NCBI GenBank assembly: GCA_029834535.1
Contig: JAQMWT010000230.1
Span: 1 to 64,000, forward strand
Direction: 5' to 3'
Source: Chrysophaeum taylorii
Lineage: Eukaryota; Sar; Pelagophyceae; Pelagomonadales; Pelagomonadaceae
Length of the DNA: 64,000 nt
A model generated the notes under the pieces. It had not been told where the DNA came from. It searched no databases and saw only the letters and a list, made by a program, of their open reading frames with translations. The first letter of the stretch is position 1; each line of letters begins with the position of its first letter. The position numbers and the translations under genes were made by a program. This document shows positions 33,412 through 44,559 of this stretch, piece after piece.

Positions 33412-35150
33412 ATGATGATGCTATTGTTGTTGTCGGTGCTTCTTGCGCTCTTGCCCGCCCGCGCGGTCACCCTCAAGTCTGGTATCCTCGGCATCACGCA
33501 GTACCTGACCACCACCACCACCACCACGACGACCTGCGGCGGCGGCGACTGCTCCATGGAATGCTCGCGACGAAAACGACGAGGGTTGCTGGCGGCGACA
33601 CCCGCCCCCACCGCCGAGGAAGACTGGCTCATCCTATGGACCGAAGGCCTCTCTGACCTCTCGTACGTCTGGTCGATGGACCACCACCACGCCGCCGTCC
33701 AAGCCTCGGTCCTCGTCGACACCTCCGGCGACGCAGAGGGCGTCGCCCTTCTGGACAACGAAACCCTCGCCTTCGTGGACGGGAAAGGCCTGTTGTTCAA
33801 GGTCGACCTCCTCGGCACACACTACGAAGAGATCGTCGACTACTGCGCCCATCTCCGAGACGACGACGACGACGACGACGACGAGGACAACAACTCATCG
33901 TGCGCCGGCCGCGGTCTCGCGTATTGGGACCACACTTTTTACTTCGTCGACGAGGTTCTCGGGATCCTCGCATCATTCGACGGCGAACTCCTCACCACGC
34001 TGGTCACCGGCCTCGACGCGCCATACGGCGTGGCGATCGACAAACGAAAAGGCCGCCTCTACTTCACGTCGGGCGGCAACATCTACAGCACGCCGCGCGA
34101 CGCGAGAGACCTTACGCCCTCCGACGTCGATCTTTTCTTCGCCGCCTCCACATACGGGGTCACCAACGTCGCTCTTGATTCCCAAAACAGGTTCGTCTAC
34201 TGGACCGGCGACGACGCCATCTTCCGTGCCCCGATTTTCGACCCGACGACCAACGTCCAAACCGTCTACGAGAACGTCGAGGGCGCCAACAGCGTCGCGG
34301 TCGACTGGCAGCAAAACAAACTTTTCTACACCTGCGACGACGGCGTCTTCTCCGGCGACCTCGACGGCACGACGGACCCCACCCCCCTAGTTTACCTCTA
34401 CAACGCGACCTTCGTCTTCGCACTCTACCGAGTCGCGCCCACGCCCGCGCCCACGCAACTCCCCACGGCCAAGCCCACGCTGGTACCACAATCTTGCGAG
34501 CCCTCGCCACACTTGCCTACTCGCAATCGCAGGTCCCGACGTGGCTCCCGACCTCGATCCCGTCGCGCGCCCCCTCGGCCCCGCCAACCGCGTCACCCTC
34601 CTCCCTTCCGACAAACCTGCCCACGCCGACGCCAAGCGCCGCACCTGCGCCGGCCCCGACTGAAAACCCCACGCCCACGCCCACGACGCTGCCCTCCGCG
34701 GCCCCCACGTGCGCTCGTCTCCTCCTCGTTTTTTGTTGTTGTTGTTGTTGTTGTTGCGCACCATCTTCGATTCCCGTTCTTCTTCGTCGTCGCAGGCTCT
34801 CGCCGACAGGCCTCCCGTCCGCCCCGCCGACGCACCTCCCGACGGCGCTGCCCTCCGGCGTCCCGACAACCGGCCCGACGCTCGTGCCCCTCTCCGCGCC
34901 GACCGGCACTCCCTCGACGTTGCCGACACTCGGGCCATCGCCTCTGCCGACGCGCGGCCCAACACCGCTCCCATCGCCGAGACCCTCGCCACTGCCCACA
35001 TCGACGCCCACGACACCGCCGACCGCCACTCCGACCGCCGCTCCCTCCGCGCTCCCCATTCCAACGCCGACTTCCACCCCGACGTCCGCGCCGACCACCG
35101 AGTGCGAGTGGTATTTTGGCCACTGCGGCCTTTGTCACTGCGCTGTGTAA
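33412..35150 (+). CDS. Secreted beta-propeller protein with Pro/Thr-rich tail, three exons
   Basis: The ATG at 33,412 starts a signal peptide (MMMLLLLSVLLALLPARA). A Thr run and a dibasic stretch follow, then six-bladed YWTD/NHL-like repeats (APYGVAIDKRKGRLYFTSGG, VALDSQNRFVYWTGDDAIFR, SVAVDWQQNKLFYTCDDGVF). The last part is a Pro/Thr/Ser tail of the PTxxPT kind common in stramenopile surface proteins. Two introns restore one frame across it: 34,483-34,532 (50 nt, phase 0) and 34,709-34,795 (87 nt, GTT-repeat inside). They join KPTL to VPTWLPTS and AAPT to LSPTGLPS. The product is 533 residues and ends ECEWYFGHCGLCHCAV. The tail is probably O-glycosylated, the propeller probably binds a ligand; both are inference. 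The start is 120 bp from the kinase start. Confidence 0.8.
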
Positions 35151-35229
35151 AGAGCCGACGGTGCCTTTGTTACAATTTCTGAGTCATCCTCGAAATTTCA
35201 CTGCAACAGCCGTTACGCGACACAAATAC

Positions 35230-35277
35230 TCTACTGCACTGTACTGTACTGTACTGTACTGTACTGTACTGTACTGA
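35230..35277. repeat. TACTG pentanucleotide tandem repeat
   Basis: About eight copies of the pentamer TACTG (or ACTGT) in the 3' flank of the propeller gene. Confidence 0.95.
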
Positions 35278-35462
35278 AAAAAGGATTCATGCAAACTTGC
35301 ACCACCAGAACTTTATTAGGGTCCGAGGATGGATGATGACTTATTAGGGACCTATACTGCTGCTCTCTGTCGAATTCTGGGGTCTACGAGATTTTTCAAA
35401 GTTGTTGTTTTGTTTGGACACCAAGGGACGACGCGTGCCAATATCTATCTCTGCAAGACCGG

Positions 35463-37991
35463 ATGCTGCTGCGGAGCTTTTTTTGCACGGTTTTTACGTC
35501 GGAAGTGCTCGTGTTGGGCCTCGACGACGACCTCCGTCACCAGCAGCTGGGTGGTCCCGTCCGGCCGTCGGCGCACTGGACGTCGACCAAGGTTGGCGAG
35601 AAGAAGTGCGGGCGGCCCAAGCTGGCGGTGGTGCACTTTCCGCAGTACCATCGGGACGCAACGAACGACGCGTTGTGGGGGGATAGGTACACGGAATGGA
35701 CGACGCTGAACGCGACGGCCGACCCGAGGTGACCGTCGAGCCCCTGGGCTACTATGACCTGATGGCGCCAGGGACGCTCGAGACCCAAGCTGAGCTCGCG
35801 AGGTCGCATGGCATCAGCGCCTTTCTCTTCTTCTACCATTACTGGTTCGAAGACGGGCGGCGGGTGCTCGACGCTCCCGAGAGGCGCATCCTAGAGACGG
35901 GATTTCCGTTTGCGTTCGTGTGGCCAGGCCTCTCGAGTCGTGGTCGCCGCGGTGGCACGGACCACACACCCTCCAGTCGTCTGGGGGGGGCTTTTCCTCG
36001 CAGAATGTTACGCGCGAATCGATGCGCGCTCATCTCGAGTACCTCGAGCGGGCCTGGGCCGACGACCGGTACGTTCGCATGGATGACCGCCCGCTCCTCA
36101 TTCTCCACACGGATAGCTTGCACTCTGATGTCTGGCAATTCGTGCGTGCCCACAATCTTAGAGGTGCTGCGCGAATCCTCCACGAACCCGTACGTCACCA
36201 TCCGCGCCCTATAGCGCTCGGAAAGCTATACGCGCTCTTCGCGTCGAGACGTCACAACTTTCTTGCCCGCCCAAAAAAGCTTCTTCGGCGCAGACGTTGG
36301 TATCCTGTGGGAGCCGCGGACCCACCCCGGCATCCCCGAGCCGATGGACGCTGTCGTCGATATGTGCGACGCGGTCAACGCGTTCCGCGAATCCACAAGT
36401 ACACGACGCCCGACATCTCAAACATCTCGTGGGAACTCTCGGCCCCTTCGCGGGCTTTGACAACATCGCACGCCATCGCTTCACACCGCACCTCGCCACA
36501 AGGATTCGGGTGATCGAGAAACGGTTCCGACGCGATCGCCCGCGAGAACTCGAGAGGATGCTCGCGACCATGGCAGCCATTGCTGGTGCCGAGCGCACGC
36601 AAGATGCCTTGCGTTCCAACTTTATCGCCATCGACGCCTGGAACGAATGGGGCGAGGGGAACGTCCTCGAGCCAAATTCCGAGAACGGCTTCGGCATGCA
36701 CGAGGCTTGTCGCGACTACGACGACGACCGCGCCGTCCCTGATACTGACCTCATTTCCAAGTGTGTTGTCCCGAAGGACGCGCGATTCGAGGACAATCTC
36801 GACCTCGATCTCTGGCGCGTGCGCGGCGCACTTGCGCATGCCCAGCTGAATGAGTGGCGGCGCCGCCCGCTCCCCGCGGCGGTCGCTGCTGCCGATGCTT
36901 CCGACGAGAGCGTGGAACGAGGAGCAGGCATGGTCTTTGTGATCGGCATGCACAAGACTGGGACGATGTCACTCGGCTTGGCCCTCGAGAAACTGGACTT
37001 TAACGTCTACCAGCTTCAATCCGCTGGCGCGATGTTAGAAAAACGCTGCTTCCAAGACCGGCTCTATCCTAACGCGACGGACGCCGTCATGTTCAATCAA
37101 GAATCGAGGGGCCGCCTTCTATTCTGCCTCAAGCAGAACGGCGTCTTTCAAAATGCCACTGCATTCCAGGACACTCGACCTTCCCAGCGTCCTTTCATCA
37201 TTCAAAAGGTTGTTGTCACTCCTGTCCTATTATCGGTCTTTCGCTCTGTTTTACTGTCAATCATGATGGGAGACATCCATCTTCGAGCTAATACGCAACC
37301 TCCCAGGTTCTATGGTCTTGCAACCAACCTAATCTACTTTTCTCCTCGCGCAAAATTCGTCTACATGATGCGGCCTGTCGACGAATGGTGGTCGAGCGCC
37401 CACTCGCACTTCACTGATCAGCGCGCGATCAAGGGGGCCGGACGCCAGCAAGTCTTTTTGAGCAACCACACCTTTGACAGGGGGAACATCCTCGACGCCT
37501 ACCACGGTGTCATGTATGGCGCGAGCCACAGCCGCCCCGAGACATATGAGGATCGCGCCGTTTGGACTAGTGCATATGTCATGCAAGCCCGCGAGATCAT
37601 GACGCGATTCGCCTTTACACACGAAAATAGCCTCCTCGTCATCGACCTTGAAGATGGTGACGGCTTTAACATCCTCGCCCCCTTCCTTGGCATGCCCCAC
37701 GCCGCAAGCTGGGACTTTCCCCGCGTCAACAGCCACTTTTCGCACACCACACTCTCGAGACTCAACAACGATCTGCATTGGAAGCGCGATAACCGCACCA
37801 CGGCGGGGGGCAGGAGGATTGACCTAAGAACAATTGGAGCGCTTCGTTTCTTGTCTAGAGGATCGCACCTCTTCGACCCAAAAAAGGTGTCATTTTTTCC
37901 TCAGGAGGAGCAGTCTTTTTTGGAACTTACGCAACCTCCTTCTCGCCGAGACACCTTAGCTGTTGAGCAGGCGGCAATATTATTGAAATAA
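35463..37991 (+). CDS. WbsX/GH99-like domain fused to a PAPS sulfotransferase
   Basis: The N-terminal half matches the WbsX (GH99-like) fold: KLAVVHFPQYHRDATNDALW, YTEWTTLN, VEPLGYYDLM, LARSHGISAFLFFYHYWFED, and the terminal FIAIDAWNEWGEGNVLEPN. From about 36.9 kb the same uninterrupted frame continues into a sulfotransferase: MVFVIGMHKTGTMSLGLALE (5'-phosphosulfate loop) and FVYMMRPVDEWWSSAHSHF (3'-phosphate loop, R-P-x(3)-W-x-S). WbsX proteins act in bacterial O-antigen and exopolysaccharide loci. Fusion to a sulfotransferase points to synthesis or editing of sulfated polysaccharide, probably in the Golgi. The C-terminal frame (36,297-37,991) is open. The N-terminal part moves frame near 35.73, 35.92, 36.25 and 36.4 kb; not all moves have clean splice sites, so short introns, assembly errors or decay remain open. 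Confidence 0.75.
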
Positions 37992-37999
37992 CGAATTGA

Positions 38000-39590
38000 G
38001 CTGCCCTTCGTGTACTTCTCCGTGCCCGCCTCTTGGCCTAGTCTCTATTTGTCTTGCGATATTGACTCCGCCACTCGTCGTCTCAATTCTGCTTCTTTCG
38101 GATCCTTGGGTTAGATCCTCCATCCTTGCCTGCCAGCTTGCTGGGTAGTGAAGTTCAACTTTTAATAAACAAATGCGGCGTTGGGATGACCACGGCGCCA
38201 AGACACTAGAACGGCAAGACACCTTCGACGTAATCGAAGTAAGTGAGTCCTCGAAATTGCTGTCAGCTAGCAGTCTAGCAGTTCTGCCCGCACAGAGGGG
38301 GAAGCAAGGTCCATTTTGGCCTGTGTAAATTCGAGCGTGGGATGAGGAAAATCGACAAATAACGGCCACCCCCCCCGGGGTCTGTTACAATTTATGAGCA
38401 GGCTGGAAGGAATGTGCACCAAACCCACAGTGTCGGCCAACTCGCCTCCACAGCTTTCTGCGGCCCATCTCCGCGGACGCGGAAAGAGATCCGCGGCCGG
38501 TGACGCGAAGAAGCCAGCAAGAGGCATCAGTTTTACATAATGTGGCTGCGAGCCCAGAGGCCAGCAAAACTGAGCCGTATTGCACGAGTTGCGGCCAAGC
38601 CTGGCAGCCGCACCTTTTTCTTTTTTTATGAGGAATTCAGTTCAAAAAGAAAAGGGTGGTTTGAGGAGTGTTAGGGCACCACGGATGTCACGGACAGGTT
38701 TGACCGCGGGGAATGAATGAACCGGGATGTCGCGGAGAGGTCAGACTGCCGGAGCGCCGGAGCCTTTTTACAATAACCTCAATCAAAACTTTTGTTTTGG
38801 ACAAAGCGAATATCCTGCGGCGGGTGATTGGATTTTTATTTGGCTATTAACGCGGTGCGCTTCGGCGCGGCTCCATGCGCGTTTGAAAAGGGAGCTGCTT
38901 TGGCTCGGGTGGCGCTACTAGGGTGGGGAGGGGGTGACCATTGGAAGCGTGCGCGGAGCCCGTGAGCCCTTTGGGACGGACAAACATCAAGACAATACGC
39001 GCGATAGATATGGAATGACTTGTTTTATTTTTTGCAACGTTTCAGCAAACAAGTCGACGGTGTGGCTGAAGTGAAAAAAAAAGCATCGAATTGACGGGTC
39101 GCATGATGGGGGATACGACTTTTACTATTGTGGCGGGGTGGGAGCAAGGGGTTATTTATCTATATATGGTGGGAGCAAGGGGTTATATTGATAACACATT
39201 GGTGGGAGTTTGGCACGATGGGTGACGAAAGAGGCGGATTTAGCCAGTGGGTCTAGGATTACCGAGGACAGGTCCCGTAACCATGTTATCCCCAGATCCC
39301 GGTGAGGCCCGCAACGTTGGTTTGTAAACCATCCTTGGTGCGCCGTTTTTTCCGGGGCGAGCGAAAACAACAAGTCTGCGGACGGGCGTGGCCCGTGCTC
39401 TGGCTACGAGCGCGCCCCATTCCGGATTATTCAATCGTTGACACTCTTGTAACAAACCACCCTTTTATTTTTACCGCTTCACGAACCTGTCCTTCTTCGG
39501 GGGCGGGGGGCGTGTGCTCTCACACTAATGTTGCATACCTAAACTTAGGCTAGCGCCTTGCCGTCCCCCTTATACCCACTCACCCCACTC
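38000..39590. other. Gene-poor interval
   Basis: No supported gene. The words GTGGGAGCAAGGGGTTAT occur twice (39,138-39,155 and 39,169-39,186). A minus frame at 39,240-39,455 (TPVRRLVVFARPGKNGAPRM) looks protein-like but has no family. The rest is short frames and T-rich runs. Confidence 0.45.
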
Positions 39591-39641
39591 TCCTTTCAGC
39601 TCGACGCTCCCACCCCCGCCAATCTACCTAAATAAGCCGCT

Positions 39642-41431
39642 TTGATCAGCGTACGCTGGCTAACCTTTGAGTTTACTCTCCTAAACCCCTTGGCCCCACA
39701 ACTCCGTTGTCCCGCCAGAGAGGCCGGCGGCGAACGGCCAACGTCCGTGCTTGGCGTTGCCAAGCCCTCGGGGGACCTCGCGGGGGGCGACGATGGAGAC
39801 TTGCGATCATTTTGGTGCCGGAGACGGGCGTTGGCGATCCGAGCGGCGGTTTGCCTCGAAAAGGCCCCGAGCGAAGCAACGTGCTTGTTATCGAGCGGGG
39901 TGCCACATTCCAGCATCGATAATCTGCTCTCGTGTCTCCAAAGTATTCCCTTAGCATGTGAATCGGAAGACCTCCCTTCTATCTTCTCGGATCCGCTCGC
40001 TGAGTCCAATTTCTTGGAAACACAATTGAGTACTCTACGACTTGACTCGTTGGTGCCGTCCGTGCTGGATGCTTTGCTTGCACTTACGTTTCGTGTGGTA
40101 CCGCACCATTCTGCTGTTGGTGTTCGACACCGCTCGATAACGTGCCGCTTCCGGCTCCCGCGCCGAAGGATGCGAGAGACAGCGCCCGCCGCGAGTCGCC
40201 AGCATATTCAGCTTTGTCGACGTGATTCAAACGTCTTTCGGGGAAGAAGTCATGCCGAGGGAAGTCGACGCAGCTGTCGCGGCCCTCCATCTAAAGAAGA
40301 AAGATGACTGGATTGCAGGGAGAAAAAGCAAACATAGTTTTTTTTTCGGACGGGCGGCGATCAGCAAACCCGCGGCGAGAGCATCACTTTCGGGGAGTGC
40401 GAATCCTGCGTCCTCGCGAGCCTGCCGACGGCCAAGCCCTCCTCGCGAACCTGATCGGCCACCCGCTTCTGTCGTGTCGCTTCGATGAGATCCGCGACGG
40501 GTCGACCAAGGTCCACGCTCCGGCTGTCTCGGCTCTCGGCTTTCGAGCGAGGGCCAAATCACTGTGGTAAGATGACCCTACCACTGCGCCTGCTGCGCGC
40601 GAGGCTGCTACAGCTTCTGCGCGCGAAGCTGACCATCCGGCTCCACTTTAGACGCGGTTCCCACGGCGCAGTTGGCGCCTGCGCTGCCGGCGCCTTCTAA
40701 CCAGCCAGCTTTCGTAACCGCGGTCAAGTTGTTGCCTTTGATGCCAGACGACGCGCACGGCTTCAACAACAATGGCACCATCTCTCGCGCCGTCTACGAC
40801 GCCGCGGTCCACGGTCTCGATGATGAGCGAGCCCTTCTGCTGGTCAAGACCGAGGGCATGACCAACGAGCCTTCATACATCATCTTCCGCGAGTCGCAGC
40901 ACAGCGTCAACAGTGTGCTACTACTTCATCGTCAACGCTTTCGACAAGCCCGTCGAAGAGATAGACTCCGATTCTCTCCGCAGCGAATTGTGGGGGCCAA
41001 GTCAAGAACCCAATCGCGCTTTTTGGACTGCGTACTCTGTGTCAAACTCGGCGCCGGCTTCACACTTCCGACGACCTCCGCAGACCAGCCATCTGAACAC
41101 GCCCATCCACAGACAGCCGCGCCGTTACCGTCGCCGCAACCACGGGCAGAACGGATATCTGCCAGAGACTTGCGGCACCGAGTCGCTGCGGATACCCTTG
41201 ATTTTTTTTGCTGAGCGGGACCGGGTCAACCACCTCATCGAGGCCATCAGCAAGGGCCCCAACGAGAATAACTCGGTCTACCGAAATCTGCTTGAAGAAC
41301 GCCTTCGTCGATTCGACTGCCTACAAACTCCAGTTCGCCCCGTGCTCCATCCTTCCTCCTTGCCGCCAACACCAGGGACCAAGGTTGAGTCAACCTACGA
41401 TGCCCTCGACGCCTCGGACGCGCTGATTTAG
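39642..41431 (+). other. Unassigned degraded or intron-split coding region
   Basis: Successive plus-strand frames look protein-like in turn: 39,642-40,307 (SSGVPHSSIDNLLSCLQSIP, LPSIFSDPLAESNFLETQLS), 40,222-40,570 (VMPREVDAAVAALHLKKKDD, HHFRGVRILRPREPADGQAL), 40,672-40,915 (DDAHGFNNNGTISRAVYDAA, LVKTEGMTNEPSYIIFRESQ) and 40,913-41,431 (YYFIVNAFDKPVEEIDSDSL, ERDRVNHLIEAISKGPNENN). They could be exons of one gene or a decaying element. No domain recognised, so no function offered. Confidence 0.35.
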
Positions 41432-41560
41432 ATCAAACGACCATCCGAGCCACAGCGAGCCGGAAGTGCGGACCGCTTCAGCAGCGAAAGCTGGAAGCGG
41501 GCACGAGCTGGTGCCGAGGTCTACTTCGCCGCCCACAAGGAAAAGCACGCCACCACACCC

Positions 41561-42400
41561 TCACCTGGATCCAAGAGGAAACGCCTCTCCGAGCAACGCT
41601 GAGGGGATTTCGCTCCTCGAAGCGACTGAGCTCCTGCGCATCCTGTTAGAAGCTCTGCGTATCCTCCTGCTTCGGCCCTCAACACAGCTTGATGTCATCG
41701 CACTGTTGTGTACCCCGCCGAGCCTCCTCTCCAAACGCAACAACAATACTAAGCTACATTGCGCCAATTTAAGAGTGCCGATTCGAAAGTCGCCGAGGTC
41801 GAGATCATCCTGGAAGGTGTCAACCAGAGACCGGTGCATGTGGCTGTAGGCAGCTTTGGCGGTGAGTACAGCAAACGGCCGCTTGACCGGCCGGCTAAGT
41901 TTCTCGAATTGCGATTTGGCATCCTTCTTTGAAAGCGCGAACATTATGCCGCCCAGTGCTCTCGATGCACCGTCACTTGGAATGCCCGGTCTTCTCTGCA
42001 GCGTGCACCCAGTATAAAGCGCGCGCCCGGTACGCGATGAGCTTGTCGAAACTCGAACCGCGCAGAACCGCGCGATGCACTCCTTTTTACAGCTCTTGCT
42101 GACGCACGGCGCCAGCTCGCCCTCGTCCGCGAACGGTAGCAGCCGCATCCGTTTCAGCTCCTCGATGGCCTTGAAGTCGGTCCACGCCGCCAAGTCCACT
42201 ACCGATCTCATCCTTTCGTCGAGCCCGAGCGCATCTGTGACGCCAGCTTCCTCAACCGACGATAGCTTCGGCACCAGGGGAAATCTGATCGTGTCATCGT
42301 TCTCATCGTCGTCCCGTCCCGCAAGAGGGACGCCAAGCCATCAAACCCATCTCGAAAAGCTTCGTCGTGTGCCATGGGCCACCCTCGACGACTTCGCCGC
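41561..42400 (-). other. Unassigned minus-strand coding region
   Basis: A 237-codon frame at 41,561-42,274 reads coherently at first (LSSVEEAGVTDALGLDERMR, AAWTDFKAIEELKRMRLLPF, CVSKSCKKECIARFCAVRVS). Upstream text in a neighbouring frame (MAHDEAFRDGFDGLASLLRD) may be its start. It has a CxxxCxxxC cluster. No family recognised. It may belong with the plus-strand frames just to the left as part of one decayed element, or be a separate gene. Confidence 0.3.
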
Positions 42401-42557
42401 ACGTCGATGCCCCCGCGCGACAGCCCCGCCGCCCCAGAGGACTGTCAGATCCCGGCGACCAACTCGGTTTATTAGGTGACTTCTTAAATTTAGTGCTCTC
42501 GAACGAAACCCGGTCTAATATAACCGTCGTTGTTGTGGAAAATACCTCCTTTGTCAA

Positions 42558-42816
42558 TAGGGTCGGATAAGAAAACGAGACTAGCCCGCGCCGCAACGAC
42601 GGGTCCTACAACGCGTGGGCTTTTTCCTTTTTTTGCGTGAGGGGACGAAAGGATGCCGACTTCACTATGGGGACTAGTTCCATCGCGACGATCTCGCGGC
42701 GTGGCGGCACATACTGCTTGAGTACAAATGAACATAGCTCAGCGATCCGTTGAGTATGTCTTAGTACAAACTGAAACATAGTTAACGGCTCGTACGAACT
42801 TTCTTATCCGACCCTA
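42558..42816. mobile_element. Small TA-flanked inverted-repeat element (MITE-like)
   Basis: A 15-bp perfect terminal inverted repeat (GGGTCGGATAAGAAA at 42,560-42,574, its complement at 42,800-42,814) is flanked on both sides by TA, the target duplication typical of Tc1/mariner-type transposition. The 255-bp interior has no long frame. It holds two near-copies of an AGTACAAA...ACATAG motif near 42,721 and 42,765. This fits a non-autonomous DNA transposon. Perfect ends suggest recent activity or selection. Confidence 0.7.
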
Positions 42817-43054
42817 CCTTTGAGACGCAAACTTCACAGAGGCAAAGGCGGCCCAAACTCGCCGCATCTACCGTGAGTGGGGGATCGCCAACGCCTTGAA
42901 ACCCGGGCGCGCTACGCCCTCACCGCCCTCACCCATGTCGCCGCCTCGGGGAGCCTCACCCAGGCCGCCCGATCCCAGCAGGACGTCGCCCTTCGTCGCA
43001 CATACGTCCGGCGGCAGCATGCGTACGACCTACGGGCGGGGCCCGTCCTCTATT

Positions 43055-43150
43055 CGCCTGCCCCACGACTCGGCGATGACCCCGACTAGGTCCCGCATAC
43101 CTATCTACGCTTGTCAGGCACATCCCTCCTACCCCACAAAACCACCGCCA
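43055..43150 (-). repeat. Dispersed repeat, copy A
   Basis: Read on the minus strand, this roughly 95-bp stretch matches 50,830-50,935 on the plus strand. Shared words include GAGGGATGTGCCTGAC, GGACCTAGTCGGGGTCATCG and CGAGTCGTGGGGCA. It lies just upstream of the epoxide-hydrolase-like gene. Family unknown. Confidence 0.75.
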
Positions 43151-43194
43151 CATCCTCCACACACACACACCCCTCTTGGCAGTCGACACCTTTA

Positions 43195-44157
43195 ATGACA
43201 GACAACTCAACGTTGATTTGTGGAAAATATCACGACAAGAGGCGACATCGACCGCGCGCGCGGCGCCAAGAGATGATGGACGTGTTGTACTGCCGGCGCG
43301 ACCGCGTACACGCCGAGCCCAAGGCCGCCCGCAGCCCCGCCGTGTTTCTTCACGGGTTTCCCGACTCGAGCGACATATTCGAGAAGTACGTCGTCGACAC
43401 GGCAGCGGCTTGGCTGAATGGTCGCGAGATATTCACGATTGACTTCCCGAATCGCCGGACGAATCCCGATCGTGTGCCGCCGCTGTCGTTGCTCGTCGCC
43501 GGCGAGCTGTGGCACGGCGGCAGCCTCCAGCGCGAGGTCGACGCGCTGCTCGACGCCACCGTCGCGGAGAGCCCCACCGGAAAGTTGCTGCTCGTCGCGC
43601 ACGACTGGGGCGCGACCTGCGCGTGGAGCTGGATCCGCCGCCGGCCCTCTGCACCCGTCGAGGCCATGGTCAGCCTCTCGGTAGGGTCTTCGTTCCGATA
43701 CGACGTGCTCGAGCACGGCGTCGGCGCCCTGCAGTGGGCCTACAGCGCGGTCTTTAGCCTCGGATACTACCTCCCGCACCGCTGGATCGGCCGCCTGATC
43801 GGCAACCTGGCCAAGCATGCCGCTGGATACCGCGCGGACGACCTCGACGAGGTATACCGCGACGCCTGGCACTACTGGTACGGCCCCTTCGAGCTGCTTC
43901 TCCTGCCGCTCAAGCTCGTCGGCTTTCGCTACGTGCCACCCTTCGTCGGCTTTCCGTTTCCTGTTCTCTACATCCGCGCCGAGAGCGACCGCATCGCCAC
44001 AACCGCAGCCTTCGAGTCCCACCTCCGCGAACGCCCCGACTGTCGCGTTCTCGTCCTGGGTACTGGTTTCTCGCACTGGTTTCCCGAGCAACACCCCGAC
44101 CTCGTCCTAGCCCAGATTCGAGACTTCCCGCCCTTGCGCCCGGAGCCCGCTCTTTGA
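43195..44157 (+). CDS. Epoxide-hydrolase/dehalogenase-like alpha/beta hydrolase
   Basis: The frame shows AVFLHGFPDSSDIFEKYVVD (oxyanion HGFPDS), LLVAHDWGATCAWSW with an Asp nucleophile in the DWG elbow typical of epoxide hydrolases and haloalkane dehalogenases, VLYIRAESDRIA (acid) and GFSHWFPEQHPDLVLAQI (catalytic His with the HW-EQxP pattern of epoxide hydrolases). A membrane-leaning cap (YSAVFSLGYYLPHRWIGRLI) separates the halves. The ATG at 43,195 gives 320 residues; one at 43,273 (MMDVLYC) is closer to the fold start and may be the true one. Probable substrate: a lipid or xenobiotic epoxide; not decided by sequence. Single exon. Confidence 0.85.
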   Translation: MTDNSTLICGKYHDKRRHRPRARRQEMMDVLYCRRDRVHAEPKAARSPAVFLHGFPDSSDIFEKYVVDTAAAWLNGREIFTIDFPNRRTNPDRVPPLSLLVAGELWHGGSLQREVDALLDATVAESPTGKLLLVAHDWGATCAWSWIRRRPSAPVEAMVSLSVGSSFRYDVLEHGVGALQWAYSAVFSLGYYLPHRWIGRLIGNLAKHAAGYRADDLDEVYRDAWHYWYGPFELLLLPLKLVGFRYVPPFVGFPFPVLYIRAESDRIATTAAFESHLRERPDCRVLVLGTGFSHWFPEQHPDLVLAQIRDFPPLRPEPAL

Positions 44158-44559
44158 GTTCCTCCTGCTGGCCGCTCTTGCTTCCAAACGTGTGTGTTCT
44201 GAAGATAAACAACCTGGCAAGTACAGCCGGCATGTCCTTTATGTCGCGCCGTATACCAGGCGGTGGCCGGGCCGGAGAGGGAAGCTCGCTCAATCATCTG
44301 GGATGGTCGATGTTGGAGGCCCTCCAAATTCCCTGCGCGCGAAACGCGCCCCCGCGAGGCACCGGCCGGTACGTGCGTCCGCAGGCTCGCGTGCGGCCCG
44401 CATGAATACGTGCGGATGTGTACATTGGACGCCGCGATGGCAAGGACTTTCCGCAGCAGGAGAACGTTATTCACTAGGTGATGCAGACGCATCTCTGACA
44501 TCTCGAGCAGCAGCACGTTTTTTCGGCGCACGAGTGCTCCATCAGCGTCGCGGCTCTCG

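Noticed and set aside
33373-35277. Single 634-codon reading of the propeller gene
   Set aside because: The Arg/Pro-rich last third is a frame artefact; two introns restore the Pro/Thr-rich tail in another frame.
35230-35277. Telomere-like repeat
   Set aside because: The TACTG pentamer run is short and internal and is not a known telomere motif.
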